Of a stretch of DNA of 26,274 bases, positions 1 through 5,838 are shown in pieces. The notes under the pieces were generated by a model. It was not told the origin of the DNA. It worked only from the letters and a program-made list of their open reading frames with translations, and made no database searches. Position 1 is the stretch's first letter. Each line of letters starts with the position of its first letter. The position numbers and the translations under genes are program-made. This DNA is from Acidaminococcus hominis (GTDB lineage: Bacteria; Bacillota; Negativicutes; Acidaminococcales; Acidaminococcaceae): NCBI RefSeq assembly GCF_021044795.1, contig NZ_JAJNOP010000030.1; one strand, 5' to 3'.

Positions 1-119
1 ACGTTGTAATGGACGTTGAACTGATCACCCCGATCGCTATCGAACAAGGTCTGCGTTTCGCTATCCGCGAAGGCGGCCATACGGTAGGCGCTGGCGTTGT
101 TACCGAAATCGAAGGTTAA
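1..119 (+). CDS. tuf: Elongation factor Tu, C-terminal end (partial)
   Basis: The frame starting at base 3 reads VVMDVELITPIAIEQGLRFA and ends EGGHTVGAGVVTEIEG before TAA at 117-119. This is the conserved C-terminal beta-barrel (domain 3) of EF-Tu, the GTPase that delivers aminoacyl-tRNA to the ribosome. The 5' part lies outside the window. A strong intrinsic terminator follows 23 bp later, so tuf ends its own transcription unit and the rpmG-secE-nusG genes have a separate promoter. Codon choice is of the highly expressed type (GGT, CGT, GTT). Confidence 0.95.
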   Translation, partial: VVMDVELITPIAIEQGLRFAIREGGHTVGAGVVTEIEG

Positions 120-142
120 GAAATATTTGCCAGAATGGCATC

Positions 143-179
143 AAAATTGAGGCCGGTCCCTTATCGGCCTCAATTTTTT
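143..179 (+). terminator. Intrinsic terminator after tuf
   Basis: A perfect 13-bp stem (AAAATTGAGGCCG at 143-155 with CGGCCTCAATTTT at 165-177) has a 9-nt loop and runs straight into a T-tract. It closes the tuf transcription unit. Confidence 0.93.
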
Positions 180-180
180 G

Positions 181-209
181 TTGACATTCGGCCTTTTGTA
201 TGATAGTCT
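181..209 (+). promoter_or_regulatory. Putative promoter for rpmG-secE-nusG-rpl operon
   Basis: TTGACA (181-186) is a perfect -35 box directly after the tuf terminator. With a 17-bp spacer the -10 is TAGTCT (204-209), weak but preceded by TG one base upstream (extended -10). TATGAT at 199-204 is a better -10 by sequence but would leave only 12 bp. The exact -10 is uncertain. A second TTGACT at 234-239 has no well-spaced -10. Confidence 0.5.
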
Positions 210-273
210 TTATAAGCGGCTTTTAGGATTTTTTTGACTTGAGTCTAGTGTAAAGTAAGCGAGGTGTTAAGGA

Positions 274-435
274 ATGGCAGCTGGAAACCGTGTAGGTATT
301 ACCCTGGCTTGCACTGAGTGCAAACAGCGTAACTATCAAACTACGAAGAATAAGAAAAACGATACTGAACGGATCGAAATCAACAAGTATTGCAAATTCT
401 GCAAGAAGCATACGTTGCATAAAGAAACGAAATAA
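274..435 (+). CDS. rpmG: 50S ribosomal protein L33
   Basis: This 53-residue ORF begins MAAGNRVGITLACTECKQRN and ends KKHTLHKETK. L33 is a small, late-assembling protein of the large subunit near the E site. C13, C16, C40 and C43 form two CxxC pairs, so this is the zinc-ribbon (C+) form. The start at 274 has GAGGTG at 261-266 at suitable distance. The gene heads the operon, 14 bp before secE, as in many Firmicutes where rpmG-secE-nusG precede rplKAJL. Identification is secure from length, Cys pattern and neighbours. Confidence 0.95.
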   Translation: MAAGNRVGITLACTECKQRNYQTTKNKKNDTERIEINKYCKFCKKHTLHKETK

Positions 436-449
436 GGTGGAGAGATAAT

Positions 450-674
450 ATGGCAGCATCTCAATTCACCCCGGATATCAAAAGCTCGTCAGGAGTGACG
501 GGATTCCTCCGGGAAGTGAAGGTCGAAATGAAAAAAGTAGCCTGGCCGAACAAGCGGGAACTCATGGGCTATACCGTAACGGTAATCATGTCCAGCCTGT
601 TTTCTGCATTGCTGATCTGGGCGATCGATGCTATTTTATCCGTACTGTTTCGTTTAGTGATGGGAGTGCAGTAA
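450..674 (+). CDS. secE: Preprotein translocase subunit SecE
   Basis: The 74-residue product is the short single-span SecE typical of Firmicutes. SecE is the essential clamp subunit of the SecYEG channel in the cytoplasmic membrane. About residues 15-40 form an amphipathic helix with the conserved stretch FLREVKVEMKKVAWPNKREL. Residues 41-70 form one transmembrane helix (YTVTVIMSSLFSALLIWAID). A GGTGGAGAG ribosome-binding site lies just upstream of the ATG. It is 14 bp after rpmG and 2 bp before nusG, clearly co-transcribed. Confidence 0.96.
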   Translation: MAASQFTPDIKSSSGVTGFLREVKVEMKKVAWPNKRELMGYTVTVIMSSLFSALLIWAIDAILSVLFRLVMGVQ

Positions 675-676
675 GC

Positions 677-1237
677 ATGGAAGGTCAAAAGCACTGGTAT
701 GTCATTCATACTTATTCCGGTTACGAGAATAAGGTAAAGATGAATTTGGAAAGCAAAATCCATTCTTTGGGCATGGAGGAGCAGATCTTTCAGGTGCTGG
801 TTCCTATGCAGAATGAAGTGGATGCTAAGGATGACAAGCAGAAGATCATGGCCCGCAAGGTATTTCCCGGCTATGTGCTGATTGAAATGATTGTGGACGA
901 TCGGACTTGGTATGCTGTGCGCAACACCCCTGGTGTAACTGGCTTCGTTGGCACCGGCACGAAACCCATTCCCTTATCCGACCGCGAAGTAGAACGCATC
1001 CTCGGAGCTCAACCCAAAGAGGAAGGCGGCAAGGCTGAAGAAGCTCCCGTCATCCGTATGGAGTGCCCTGTAGGTTTGAATGATACCGTCCGCATTAAGG
1101 CCCCTGGCTTTACCGATATGGTAGGGACGGTAGCGGAGATCAACGACGAACAGCAGAAGGTCAAAGTCATGATTGAAATGTTTGGTCGGGAAACTCCGAT
1201 TGAAGTTAAATTCACCCAAGTGGAAGCTATTGATTAA
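677..1237 (+). CDS. nusG: Transcription termination/antitermination factor NusG
   Basis: NusG binds RNA polymerase through its N-terminal NGN domain and contacts S10 or Rho through a C-terminal KOW domain. The 186-residue product shows the NGN signature (WYVIHTYSGYENKVKMNLES near the N-terminus and the ARKVFPGYVLIEM core). A Lys/Glu-rich linker lies around residues 112-123 and the KOW motif starts near residue 130 (GLNDTVRIKAPGFTDMVGTV). Length is normal for the family. The start codon lies 2 bp after the secE stop, and the Shine-Dalgarno (GGGAGTG) is inside the secE 3' end, implying translational coupling. Confidence 0.97.
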   Translation: MEGQKHWYVIHTYSGYENKVKMNLESKIHSLGMEEQIFQVLVPMQNEVDAKDDKQKIMARKVFPGYVLIEMIVDDRTWYAVRNTPGVTGFVGTGTKPIPLSDREVERILGAQPKEEGGKAEEAPVIRMECPVGLNDTVRIKAPGFTDMVGTVAEINDEQQKVKVMIEMFGRETPIEVKFTQVEAID

Positions 1238-1254
1238 GTAAGGAGGTGTGACAT

Positions 1255-1680
1255 ATGCCAAAGAAAGTTATTAAAATGGTTAAATTGCAGGTTCCTGCTG
1301 GTAAGGCAACTCCGGCACCTCCCGTAGGCCCGGCCCTCGGCCAAGCTGGTATCAACATTATGGCCTTCGTTAAAGACTTTAACGAACGTACTGCAAAACA
1401 AGCTGGTCTGATCATTCCTGTTGAGATCACTGTTTTTGAAGACCGTTCCTTTACTTTCATTACGAAGACCCCTCCCGCTGCAGTTCTGCTGAAAAAGGCC
1501 GCTGGTATTGAAAAAGCATCCGGCGAACCCAACAAGAACAAAGTAGCCGTTGTAAAACGGGACAAAATCCGGGAAATCGCAGAAACCAAAATGAAAGACC
1601 TAAACGCTGGCTCTGTTGAAGCTGCTATGCGCATGGTTGAAGGTACTGCCCGCAGCATGGGTATTACTGTAGAAGACTAA
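1255..1680 (+). CDS. rplK: 50S ribosomal protein L11
   Basis: L11 binds the GTPase-associated region of 23S rRNA and takes part in factor binding and the stringent response. The 141-residue product has the family's standard length. It contains the diagnostic VKLQVPAGKATPAPPVGPAL region with the Pro-rich N-terminal hinge, the GQAGINIMAFVKDFN segment and the C-terminal RNA-binding domain ending GTARSMGITVED. AAGGAGGTG lies just before the ATG. It is 17 bp downstream of nusG and upstream of rplA, the universal rplK-rplA order. Confidence 0.97.
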   Translation: MPKKVIKMVKLQVPAGKATPAPPVGPALGQAGINIMAFVKDFNERTAKQAGLIIPVEITVFEDRSFTFITKTPPAAVLLKKAAGIEKASGEPNKNKVAVVKRDKIREIAETKMKDLNAGSVEAAMRMVEGTARSMGITVED

Positions 1681-1694
1681 GCTCTTCAATTTAC

Positions 1695-1720
1695 GTGGGA
1701 GGCAAAAGCCGTTTGACCAC
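1695..1720 (+). promoter_or_regulatory. Candidate L1-binding mRNA hairpin upstream of rplA
   Basis: The 54-bp rplK-rplA gap can fold as GTGG (1695-1698) with CCAC (1717-1720), enclosing GGC (1701-1703) and GCC (1708-1710) with an AAAA loop and an asymmetric internal loop (GA opposite GTTTGA). The rplA Shine-Dalgarno AGGAGG follows directly. L1 is known to repress its own mRNA by binding a mimic of its 23S rRNA site. The short stem with an asymmetric purine loop next to the RBS fits that idea, but assignment to L1 is inference. Confidence 0.45.
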
Positions 1721-1734
1721 CAGGAGGAAAGTAC

Positions 1735-2436
1735 ATGAAAAAGTTTGGCAAGAAATATTCTGATGCCGCAAAGCTCATCGAAGCTGGCAAAGCATATTCC
1801 CCCAAGGAAGCAGTTGATCTGGTTAAACAGACTTCTGTAACCAAATTCGACAGCACCGTTGAGGTTTCCGTCCGTCTGGGCGTAGATCCCAAGTATGCTG
1901 ACCAACAAGTGCGCGGCGCTCTGGTTCTGCCCCATGGTACTGGTAAATCCAAGACCGTGCTGGTATTCGCTAGAGGTGCTAAAGCACAAGAAGCTGAAGC
2001 TGCTGGCGCTGATTTCGTCGGTTCTGATGAACTGGTAGAAAAAATCAAAGGCGGCTGGACTGATTTCGACGTCTGCGTTGCTACCCCTGATATGATGGGT
2101 ACCGTAGGCCGTTTGGGTAAGATTTTGGGCCCCAAGGGCTTGATGCCTAACCCGAAAGTCGGCACTGTTACCATGGATGTAACCCGTGCTGTCAACGAAA
2201 TCAAAGCTGGTAAAATTGAGTACCGTACCGACAAAGCCGGTAACGTACAAGCTGCTATCGGTAAGGCTTCCTTCGATGCTGAAAAGCTGTTGGAAAACTA
2301 CCTGACCTTAGTAACCACCCTGATCCGGGTAAAACCCTCCGGTGCCAAAGGACAATACATTAAGAGTGTAACCCTGTCCACCACCATGGGCCCTGGCGTA
2401 CACGTGGATGTACTGAAGGCTGACAGCAACAAATAA
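1735..2436 (+). CDS. rplA: 50S ribosomal protein L1
   Basis: L1 forms the mobile stalk at the E site of the large subunit and represses its own operon in many bacteria. The 233-residue product starts MKKFGKKYSDAAKLIEAGKA and has the conserved FDSTVEVSVRLGVDPKYADQ block. It also carries the highly conserved GRLGKILGPKGLMPNPKVGT motif and a C-terminus ending STTMGPGVHVDV followed by a short tail. AGGAGG precedes the start at good spacing. The gene follows rplK and is separated from rplJ by a structured L10 leader. Confidence 0.97.
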   Translation: MKKFGKKYSDAAKLIEAGKAYSPKEAVDLVKQTSVTKFDSTVEVSVRLGVDPKYADQQVRGALVLPHGTGKSKTVLVFARGAKAQEAEAAGADFVGSDELVEKIKGGWTDFDVCVATPDMMGTVGRLGKILGPKGLMPNPKVGTVTMDVTRAVNEIKAGKIEYRTDKAGNVQAAIGKASFDAEKLLENYLTLVTTLIRVKPSGAKGQYIKSVTLSTTMGPGVHVDVLKADSNK

Positions 2437-2558
2437 TCACATAGAAAATGACCATCGGACCAGAGACAGCAGGTGCTAACGCATAACGATCCTTATCCCC
2501 TGCCTAGGTCGGAGTGTTGATAAACATGACCTCCGGCTGACCCGCCGAGAGGTCTTTT
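2437..2558 (+). ncRNA. L10 leader (ribosomal protein autoregulatory RNA)
   Basis: The 160-bp gap between rplA and rplJ has the hallmarks of the L10 leader: AGACAGCAGG (2465-2474) opposite CCTGCC (2500-2505), with flanking ACC and GGT able to extend the helix. A rplJ-proximal terminator-like hairpin follows. In other bacteria L10, alone or with L12, binds this element and lowers rplJL expression. Position, the AGACAGCAGG..CCTGCC..GGT pattern and the downstream attenuator support the call. A covariance-model match was not run. Confidence 0.8.
2528..2558 (+). terminator. Attenuator hairpin in the L10 leader
   Basis: GACCTC (2528-2533) pairs with GAGGTC (2549-2554) and CGGC (2534-2537) with GCCG (2544-2547), with one bulged A and a 6-nt loop, followed by TTTT. 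This sits between the L10-binding region and the rplJ RBS, where L10-dependent transcription attenuation is expected. The short T-tract suggests partial termination. Confidence 0.7.
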
Positions 2559-2596
2559 CATTGATTATAACTTTTTACGCAAGGAGGTGTATATTG

Positions 2597-3130
2597 ATGC
2601 ATGATATTAGACCTGAGAAAGCTAGTAAAGTTGCAGAACTGAAAGAATTACTGGCTGGTTCTAAAGGTGTGGTTCTGGTTGACTACTGCGGCCTGTCCGT
2701 AGCTGAAGATACCGAACTGAGAAGCAAAATGCGTGAAGCCGGTATTAAATACATGGTTGCCAAGAATACGTTTGTACGTATTGCTGCGCAGGAAGCTGGT
2801 ATTGAAGGCCTGGATGCTTATCTGGAACACAATACCGCTCTGGCCTTCGCCCCTGAAGACCCTGTTGCTCCTGCTAAAATCCTCAACGATTTCAGCAAGG
2901 ATCATAAAGCTCTGGAACTGAAAGCCGGCATTTTGGACGGCGCCGTAATCGGCGTTGACGAAGTAAAGGCTCTGGCAGAACTGCCGTCCAGAGAAGAACT
3001 GCTGGCCAAACTGGTTGGCAGCATGCAGGCCCCTCTGTCCGGCCTGGTCAACGTTCTCCAAGGCACGATCCGCAATGCCGTATATGTCCTGGAGGCCGTA
3101 CGTCAAAAGAAAGAGCAGGAAACTGCTTAA
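2597..3130 (+). CDS. rplJ: 50S ribosomal protein L10
   Basis: L10 anchors L7/L12 dimers to the ribosomal stalk. The 177-residue product reads MHDIRPEKASKVAELKELLA, then the conserved VVLVDYCGLSVAEDTELRSK and KYMVAKNTFVRIA segments. The Ala/Val-rich C-terminal helix (SGLVNVLQGTIRNAVYVLEA) is the L12-dimer docking helix. The ATG at 2597 is preferred over an in-frame ATG at 2561 because AAGGAGGTG (2581-2589) is 7 bp upstream and family members begin about here. rplL follows after 65 bp. Confidence 0.96.
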   Translation: MHDIRPEKASKVAELKELLAGSKGVVLVDYCGLSVAEDTELRSKMREAGIKYMVAKNTFVRIAAQEAGIEGLDAYLEHNTALAFAPEDPVAPAKILNDFSKDHKALELKAGILDGAVIGVDEVKALAELPSREELLAKLVGSMQAPLSGLVNVLQGTIRNAVYVLEAVRQKKEQETA

Positions 3131-3195
3131 TTCACTTGCAGGCTGAATCCGCAGCCTGACAACCATTTCATTTAAAAATTTTGGAGGTATTTACA

Positions 3196-3561
3196 ATGGA
3201 TAAAGATCAAATTCTGCAAGCCATCGAAAGCATGACTGTTCTGGAACTGGCTGACCTGGTAAAAGCTATGGAAGAAAAATTCGGCGTGAGCGCTGCTGCT
3301 CCCGTTGCTGTTGCTGCTGCTCCTGCTGCTGGCGCTGCTGCTGCTGAAAAGACCGAATTCAACGTTGTACTGACCGATGTTGGTGCTAGCAAGATCAACG
3401 TTATCAAAGTTGTTCGCGAACTGACCGGCCTGGGCCTGAAGGAAGCTAAAGCTGCTGTTGATGCTGCTCCTAACACCCTGAAAGAAAACGTTTCCAAAGC
3501 TGATGCTGAAGCCATGAAAGCTAAACTGGAAGAAGCTGGCGCTAAAGTAGAACTGAAATAA
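3196..3561 (+). CDS. rplL: 50S ribosomal protein L7/L12
   Basis: L7/L12 is the multicopy stalk protein that recruits translational GTPases. The 121-residue product has the N-terminal dimerisation domain (MDKDQILQAIESMTVLELAD) and a flexible Ala-rich hinge at about residues 36-52 (APVAVAAAPAAGAAAAEK). The C-terminal factor-binding domain has GLGLKEAKAAVDAAP and ends EEAGAKVELK. The ATG at 3196 is chosen because GGAGGT at 3183-3188 gives correct spacing. Codon use is extremely biased (GCT, GTT, CTG, GAA), as expected for a top-expressed gene. It is the last gene before a strong terminator. Confidence 0.97.
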   Translation: MDKDQILQAIESMTVLELADLVKAMEEKFGVSAAAPVAVAAAPAAGAAAAEKTEFNVVLTDVGASKINVIKVVRELTGLGLKEAKAAVDAAPNTLKENVSKADAEAMKAKLEEAGAKVELK

Positions 3562-3573
3562 TTTCTGCTCTTT

Positions 3574-3613
3574 GAAGAAGGATTGTCACCTCGGTGATGG
3601 TCCTTCTTTTTTT
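3574..3613 (+). terminator. Intrinsic terminator after rplL
   Basis: GAAGAAGGA (3574-3582) pairs with TCCTTCTT (3601-3608), with further inner pairing (TCACC with GGTGA), and continues into a run of T. It ends the rpmG-to-rplL transcription unit. Confidence 0.9.
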
Positions 3614-3692
3614 GTTTGGTTTGAGGGCAACATGTATAACTAAAAAGAATAGCAATTCCACAAATAAATGTGTATTTTTCCTTTACAGTACC

Positions 3693-3721
3693 TTGACAAA
3701 ATCCCCCTTGCATAGTAGGAT
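3693..3721 (+). promoter_or_regulatory. Promoter of the metNIQ leader
   Basis: TTGACA (3693-3698), a 17-bp spacer and TAGGAT (3716-3721) form a good sigma-70-type promoter. Transcription should start near 3728, just before the T-box leader. The stretch from the rplL terminator to this promoter (3614-3692) is AT-rich and shows nothing else recognisable. Confidence 0.8.
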
Positions 3722-3727
3722 ATATGC

Positions 3728-3967
3728 ATACGCGAAAAGCAATGACCGGAATAAGTAAGTTTGGGCTAGCCCCACAGAGAGTCCTGCAAGGGTGAGAGCA
3801 GGGCGGTGCAAAACCAGGCCGAATGCCTCCGGGAGCTGAAAGGCCGAAAGTTCCAGTAGGCCTTTACGGGGTGGCAGCCGTTATACTGCGCTTGAGGCTG
3901 ACCTTTGGGCCGGCAAAACAGAGTGGAACCACGGACCACCGTCTCTGCAGACGGGGGTTCTTTTTTT
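3728..3967 (+). ncRNA. T-box leader upstream of metNIQ, probable Cys specifier (UGC)
   Basis: T-box leaders bind uncharged tRNA and switch a terminator to an antiterminator. Seen here: the AGTA motif of the specifier loop (3754-3757), the AGAGAGT motif in stem I (about 3776-3782), GGTGCAAAACC (3805-3815), and the T-box core AGAGTGGAACCACGG (3920-3934). The basal stem pairs CCGGA (3746-3750) with TCCGG (3828-3832). The upper helix pairs GTTTGG (3759-3764) with CCAGGC (3814-3819). This leaves GAA-TGC-C (3821-3827) as the 3' side of the specifier loop. The trp T-box here has the same layout (AAA-TGG-A), so TGC at 3824-3826 is the best specifier, meaning tRNA-Cys. ATG at 3823-3825 (Met) is one base out of that register but cannot be excluded. 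The T-box call itself is near certain. Confidence 0.93.
3934..3967 (+). terminator. T-box terminator ahead of metNIQ
   Basis: GACCACCGTCT (3934-3944) pairs with AGACGGGGGTT (3949-3959) with one A-G mismatch and a CTGC loop, followed by C and seven T. Its 5' arm directly follows the T-box core, so antiterminator and terminator are mutually exclusive as in other T-boxes. Confidence 0.9.
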
Positions 3968-4021
3968 ATACCCTGACGGGTTTGGTTCCTTCTGAATTTA
4001 TCTTTTCAGGAGGTGCAGGAA

Positions 4022-4135
4022 TTGAAAAAATGGCATTTGCTTCCCTGCTGCGGGGGAACCCGCTGCTGTAGACAGCAGGACATGCGGTCCTGCCTCCAGA
4101 AACTATTTGCTGCTGCAGAGGTGTCGGTACAATGA
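4022..4135 (+). CDS. Cysteine-rich 37-aa leader peptide overlapping metN
   Basis: An ideal Shine-Dalgarno AGGAGGTG (4008-4015) lies 6 nt before a TTG codon opening a 37-codon frame. It reads (M)KKWHLLPCCGGTRCC, then continues to AAAEVSVQ. Five Cys codons occur at residues 9, 10, 15, 16 and 24. The TGA stop (4133-4135) overlaps the metN ATG (4132-4134) in an ATGA arrangement, so metN translation is probably coupled to it. The region can form competing hairpins: GCGGG with CCCGC, CCTGCTG with CAGCAGG, CAGGAC with GTCCTG. GCCTC (4092-4096) can pair with GAGGT (4118-4122) of the metN RBS. Two Cys-Cys pairs early in a short leader fit ribosome-stalling control by charged tRNA-Cys, known in principle from Cys-rich uORFs of mycobacteria. 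A small metal-binding protein is an alternative. I recognise no named family. Confidence 0.65.
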   Translation: MKKWHLLPCCGGTRCCRQQDMRSCLQKLFAAAEVSVQ

Positions 4136-5157
4136 TTGAATTCCAAGATGTCAGTAAGACATTCCACTTAAAAAATGTTGAAGTACAGGCTCTTTCCCAT
4201 GTGAACCTTACGGTAGAGAAGGGGGATATTTTTGGCGTCATCGGTTTCAGCGGCGCTGGAAAATCTACTTTGCTCCGGATGGTCAACGCTTTGGAAACTC
4301 CCACGGAGGGTCATGTGGTGATCAACGGGCAGACCATTGATACCCTGAACCACCAGGACCTGCGTCTGGTGCGGAAGAATGTAGGGATGATTTTCCAGCA
4401 GTTCAACCTGCTGGGTTCCAAAACGGTGTACGAGAATGTGGCCATTCCCCTGCGGCTCAATAAGATTGAGAATGCTGCGGTGGACCAAATCGTCAAAACC
4501 CTGCTGAAATTTGTCAGCCTGGACGACAAGGCTCATGCTTATCCCGGGCAGCTGTCAGGCGGTCAGAAACAGCGGGTGGGCATTGCCCGGGCTCTGGCTA
4601 CCAATCCGTCCATTCTGTTGTGCGATGAGGCCACCAGTGCCTTGGACCCGGAAACCACGGACCAGATTTTGGACCTGCTGCGAAAAATCAATAAGGAGCT
4701 GAAAATCACCATCTTGTTTGTGACCCACCAGATTCAGGTGATTCAGCAGCTGTGCAACAAGGTGGCGGTTATGGAACTGGGCAAGGTGGTGGAAAGCGGT
4801 TCCGTCCTGGACGTATTCAGCGATCCCCAGCAGCCCATGACCAAGAAGTTCGTTCGGACGGTTATTCCGGATACCATTCCCAAGAGCATTCAGGAAAAAT
4901 TAAAGAAGGAAACCCGGCCCTACAAGCTGCTGAAACTGCGGTTTTTGGGAGACCAGGCTTCGGAAGGCACCATTTGGGAACTGAACCAGAAGTTCGGCTT
5001 GCAGACGGATATCGTGTTTGCCAATGTTTGTGAATTGCAGCAGACAGCCCTGGGACTATTTACCCTACAGGTGATTGATGAAGGGGATAAGCTCCAGAAG
5101 GCGGAAGCATATCTGACCCAGCAGGGGATTTTGTGGAAGGAGGTGTCCCTGTCATGA
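4132..5157 (+). CDS. metN: Methionine-type ABC transporter ATP-binding protein MetN
   Basis: MetN is the ATPase of the MetNIQ importer of methionine and related sulfur amino acids. The 341-residue product has Walker A GFSGAGKST (residues 38-46), a Q-loop near IFQQFNLL, the signature LSGGQKQR, Walker B ILLCDEATSALDPE and the switch His in FVTHQ. About 90 C-terminal residues form the NIL domain, which binds substrate and trans-inhibits transport in characterised MetN proteins. The ATG overlaps the stop of the Cys-rich leader ORF. A modest RBS GAGGTG (4118-4123) lies 8 nt upstream. The gene overlaps metI by ATGA. The family is certain; the actual substrate (Met, Cys or cystine) is not fixed by sequence, and the T-box specifier argues for a link to Cys. 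Confidence 0.95.
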   Translation: MIEFQDVSKTFHLKNVEVQALSHVNLTVEKGDIFGVIGFSGAGKSTLLRMVNALETPTEGHVVINGQTIDTLNHQDLRLVRKNVGMIFQQFNLLGSKTVYENVAIPLRLNKIENAAVDQIVKTLLKFVSLDDKAHAYPGQLSGGQKQRVGIARALATNPSILLCDEATSALDPETTDQILDLLRKINKELKITILFVTHQIQVIQQLCNKVAVMELGKVVESGSVLDVFSDPQQPMTKKFVRTVIPDTIPKSIQEKLKKETRPYKLLKLRFLGDQASEGTIWELNQKFGLQTDIVFANVCELQQTALGLFTLQVIDEGDKLQKAEAYLTQQGILWKEVSLS

Positions 5158-5816
5158 TTGAACAATTGGGCGTACCGGCTTCCCGCTTGATCCTGGCGGC
5201 GGAGCAGACCTTGTACATGGTGTTTATTTCCCTGTTTATCGGCACCGTGATAGCCATGATTTTGGCAGTGACACTGGTGCTTACCAATCCCAACGGGATT
5301 CTCCATAACCGGGTGATTTCCGGGGTTTTGAATACCATTATCAATGTGATTCGGAGTATTCCTTTCATCATCCTGATGGTGTTCATTATGCCCCTTACCA
5401 AAGCCCTTATAGGGACCCGGATTGGGACCACGGCGGCCCTGGTGCCCCTGGTGATTTTCATCGCCCCCTATCTTACCCGGCTGTTTGAAAACTCCATTTT
5501 GGAGGTGGACCGGGGGATTGTGGAAGCAGCCCAGGCCATGGGAGCCAGCTATTTTGAGATTGTCTGGTACTTCCTATTGCCGGAAGCCAAGGGATCCCTG
5601 ATCTTGTCGGTGACCACCGGCACCATCGGACTTATTGGTGCCACGGCCATGGCCGGTGCCATTGGGGCTGGCGGCGTAGGCGACCTGGCCTTGACCTACG
5701 GCTACGAAAGAATGAATACCCCGCTGATGCTGTTTACAGTGGTGGTCCTGATTATTTTTGTGCAGATTATCCAAACCATCGGCAATCATTTTGCCTATAA
5801 AACAAGAAATCATTAA
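5154..5816 (+). CDS. metI: Methionine-type ABC transporter permease MetI
   Basis: The 220-residue polytopic protein is the membrane channel of the importer. It has about five transmembrane segments. The EAA motif that contacts MetN is visible as VEAAQAMGASYFEIVWYFLL, followed by PEAKGSLILSVTTGTIGLIG. The ATG at 5154 overlaps the metN stop (ATGA) and has AAGGAGGTG at 5137-5145 with 8-nt spacing, better than an in-frame ATG 21 bp upstream. Order metN-metI-metQ is the usual one. Confidence 0.95.
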   Translation: MIEQLGVPASRLILAAEQTLYMVFISLFIGTVIAMILAVTLVLTNPNGILHNRVISGVLNTIINVIRSIPFIILMVFIMPLTKALIGTRIGTTAALVPLVIFIAPYLTRLFENSILEVDRGIVEAAQAMGASYFEIVWYFLLPEAKGSLILSVTTGTIGLIGATAMAGAIGAGGVGDLALTYGYERMNTPLMLFTVVVLIIFVQIIQTIGNHFAYKTRNH

Positions 5817-5838
5817 AAGGGAATATGGAGGCGTTATC

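Noticed and set aside
120..273. Search for tRNA genes between tuf and rpmG
   Set aside because: Some bacteria carry a tRNA-Trp here, but no cloverleaf or TTCGANTC arm is visible; only a terminator and promoter.
3300..3360. Repetitive GCTGCT tract that looks like a microsatellite
   Set aside because: It encodes the normal Ala-rich hinge of L7/L12 with biased GCT codons.
3823..3825. AUG as T-box specifier (Met)
   Set aside because: Tempting because of metNIQ, but one base out of register relative to the trp T-box specifier loop in this window. Kept as an alternative, not adopted.
3823..4071. Open frame of 82 codons with ATG at the T-box specifier region
   Set aside because: It runs through the conserved T-box leader and its terminator; the ATG is part of the specifier loop and has no ribosome-binding site.
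4030..4071. 13-codon ATG frame (MAFASLLRGNPLL) in the metN leader
   Set aside because: The Shine-Dalgarno is 14 nt away, too far, whereas the TTG frame at 4022 has 6-nt spacing, more Cys codons and an ATGA overlap with metN.
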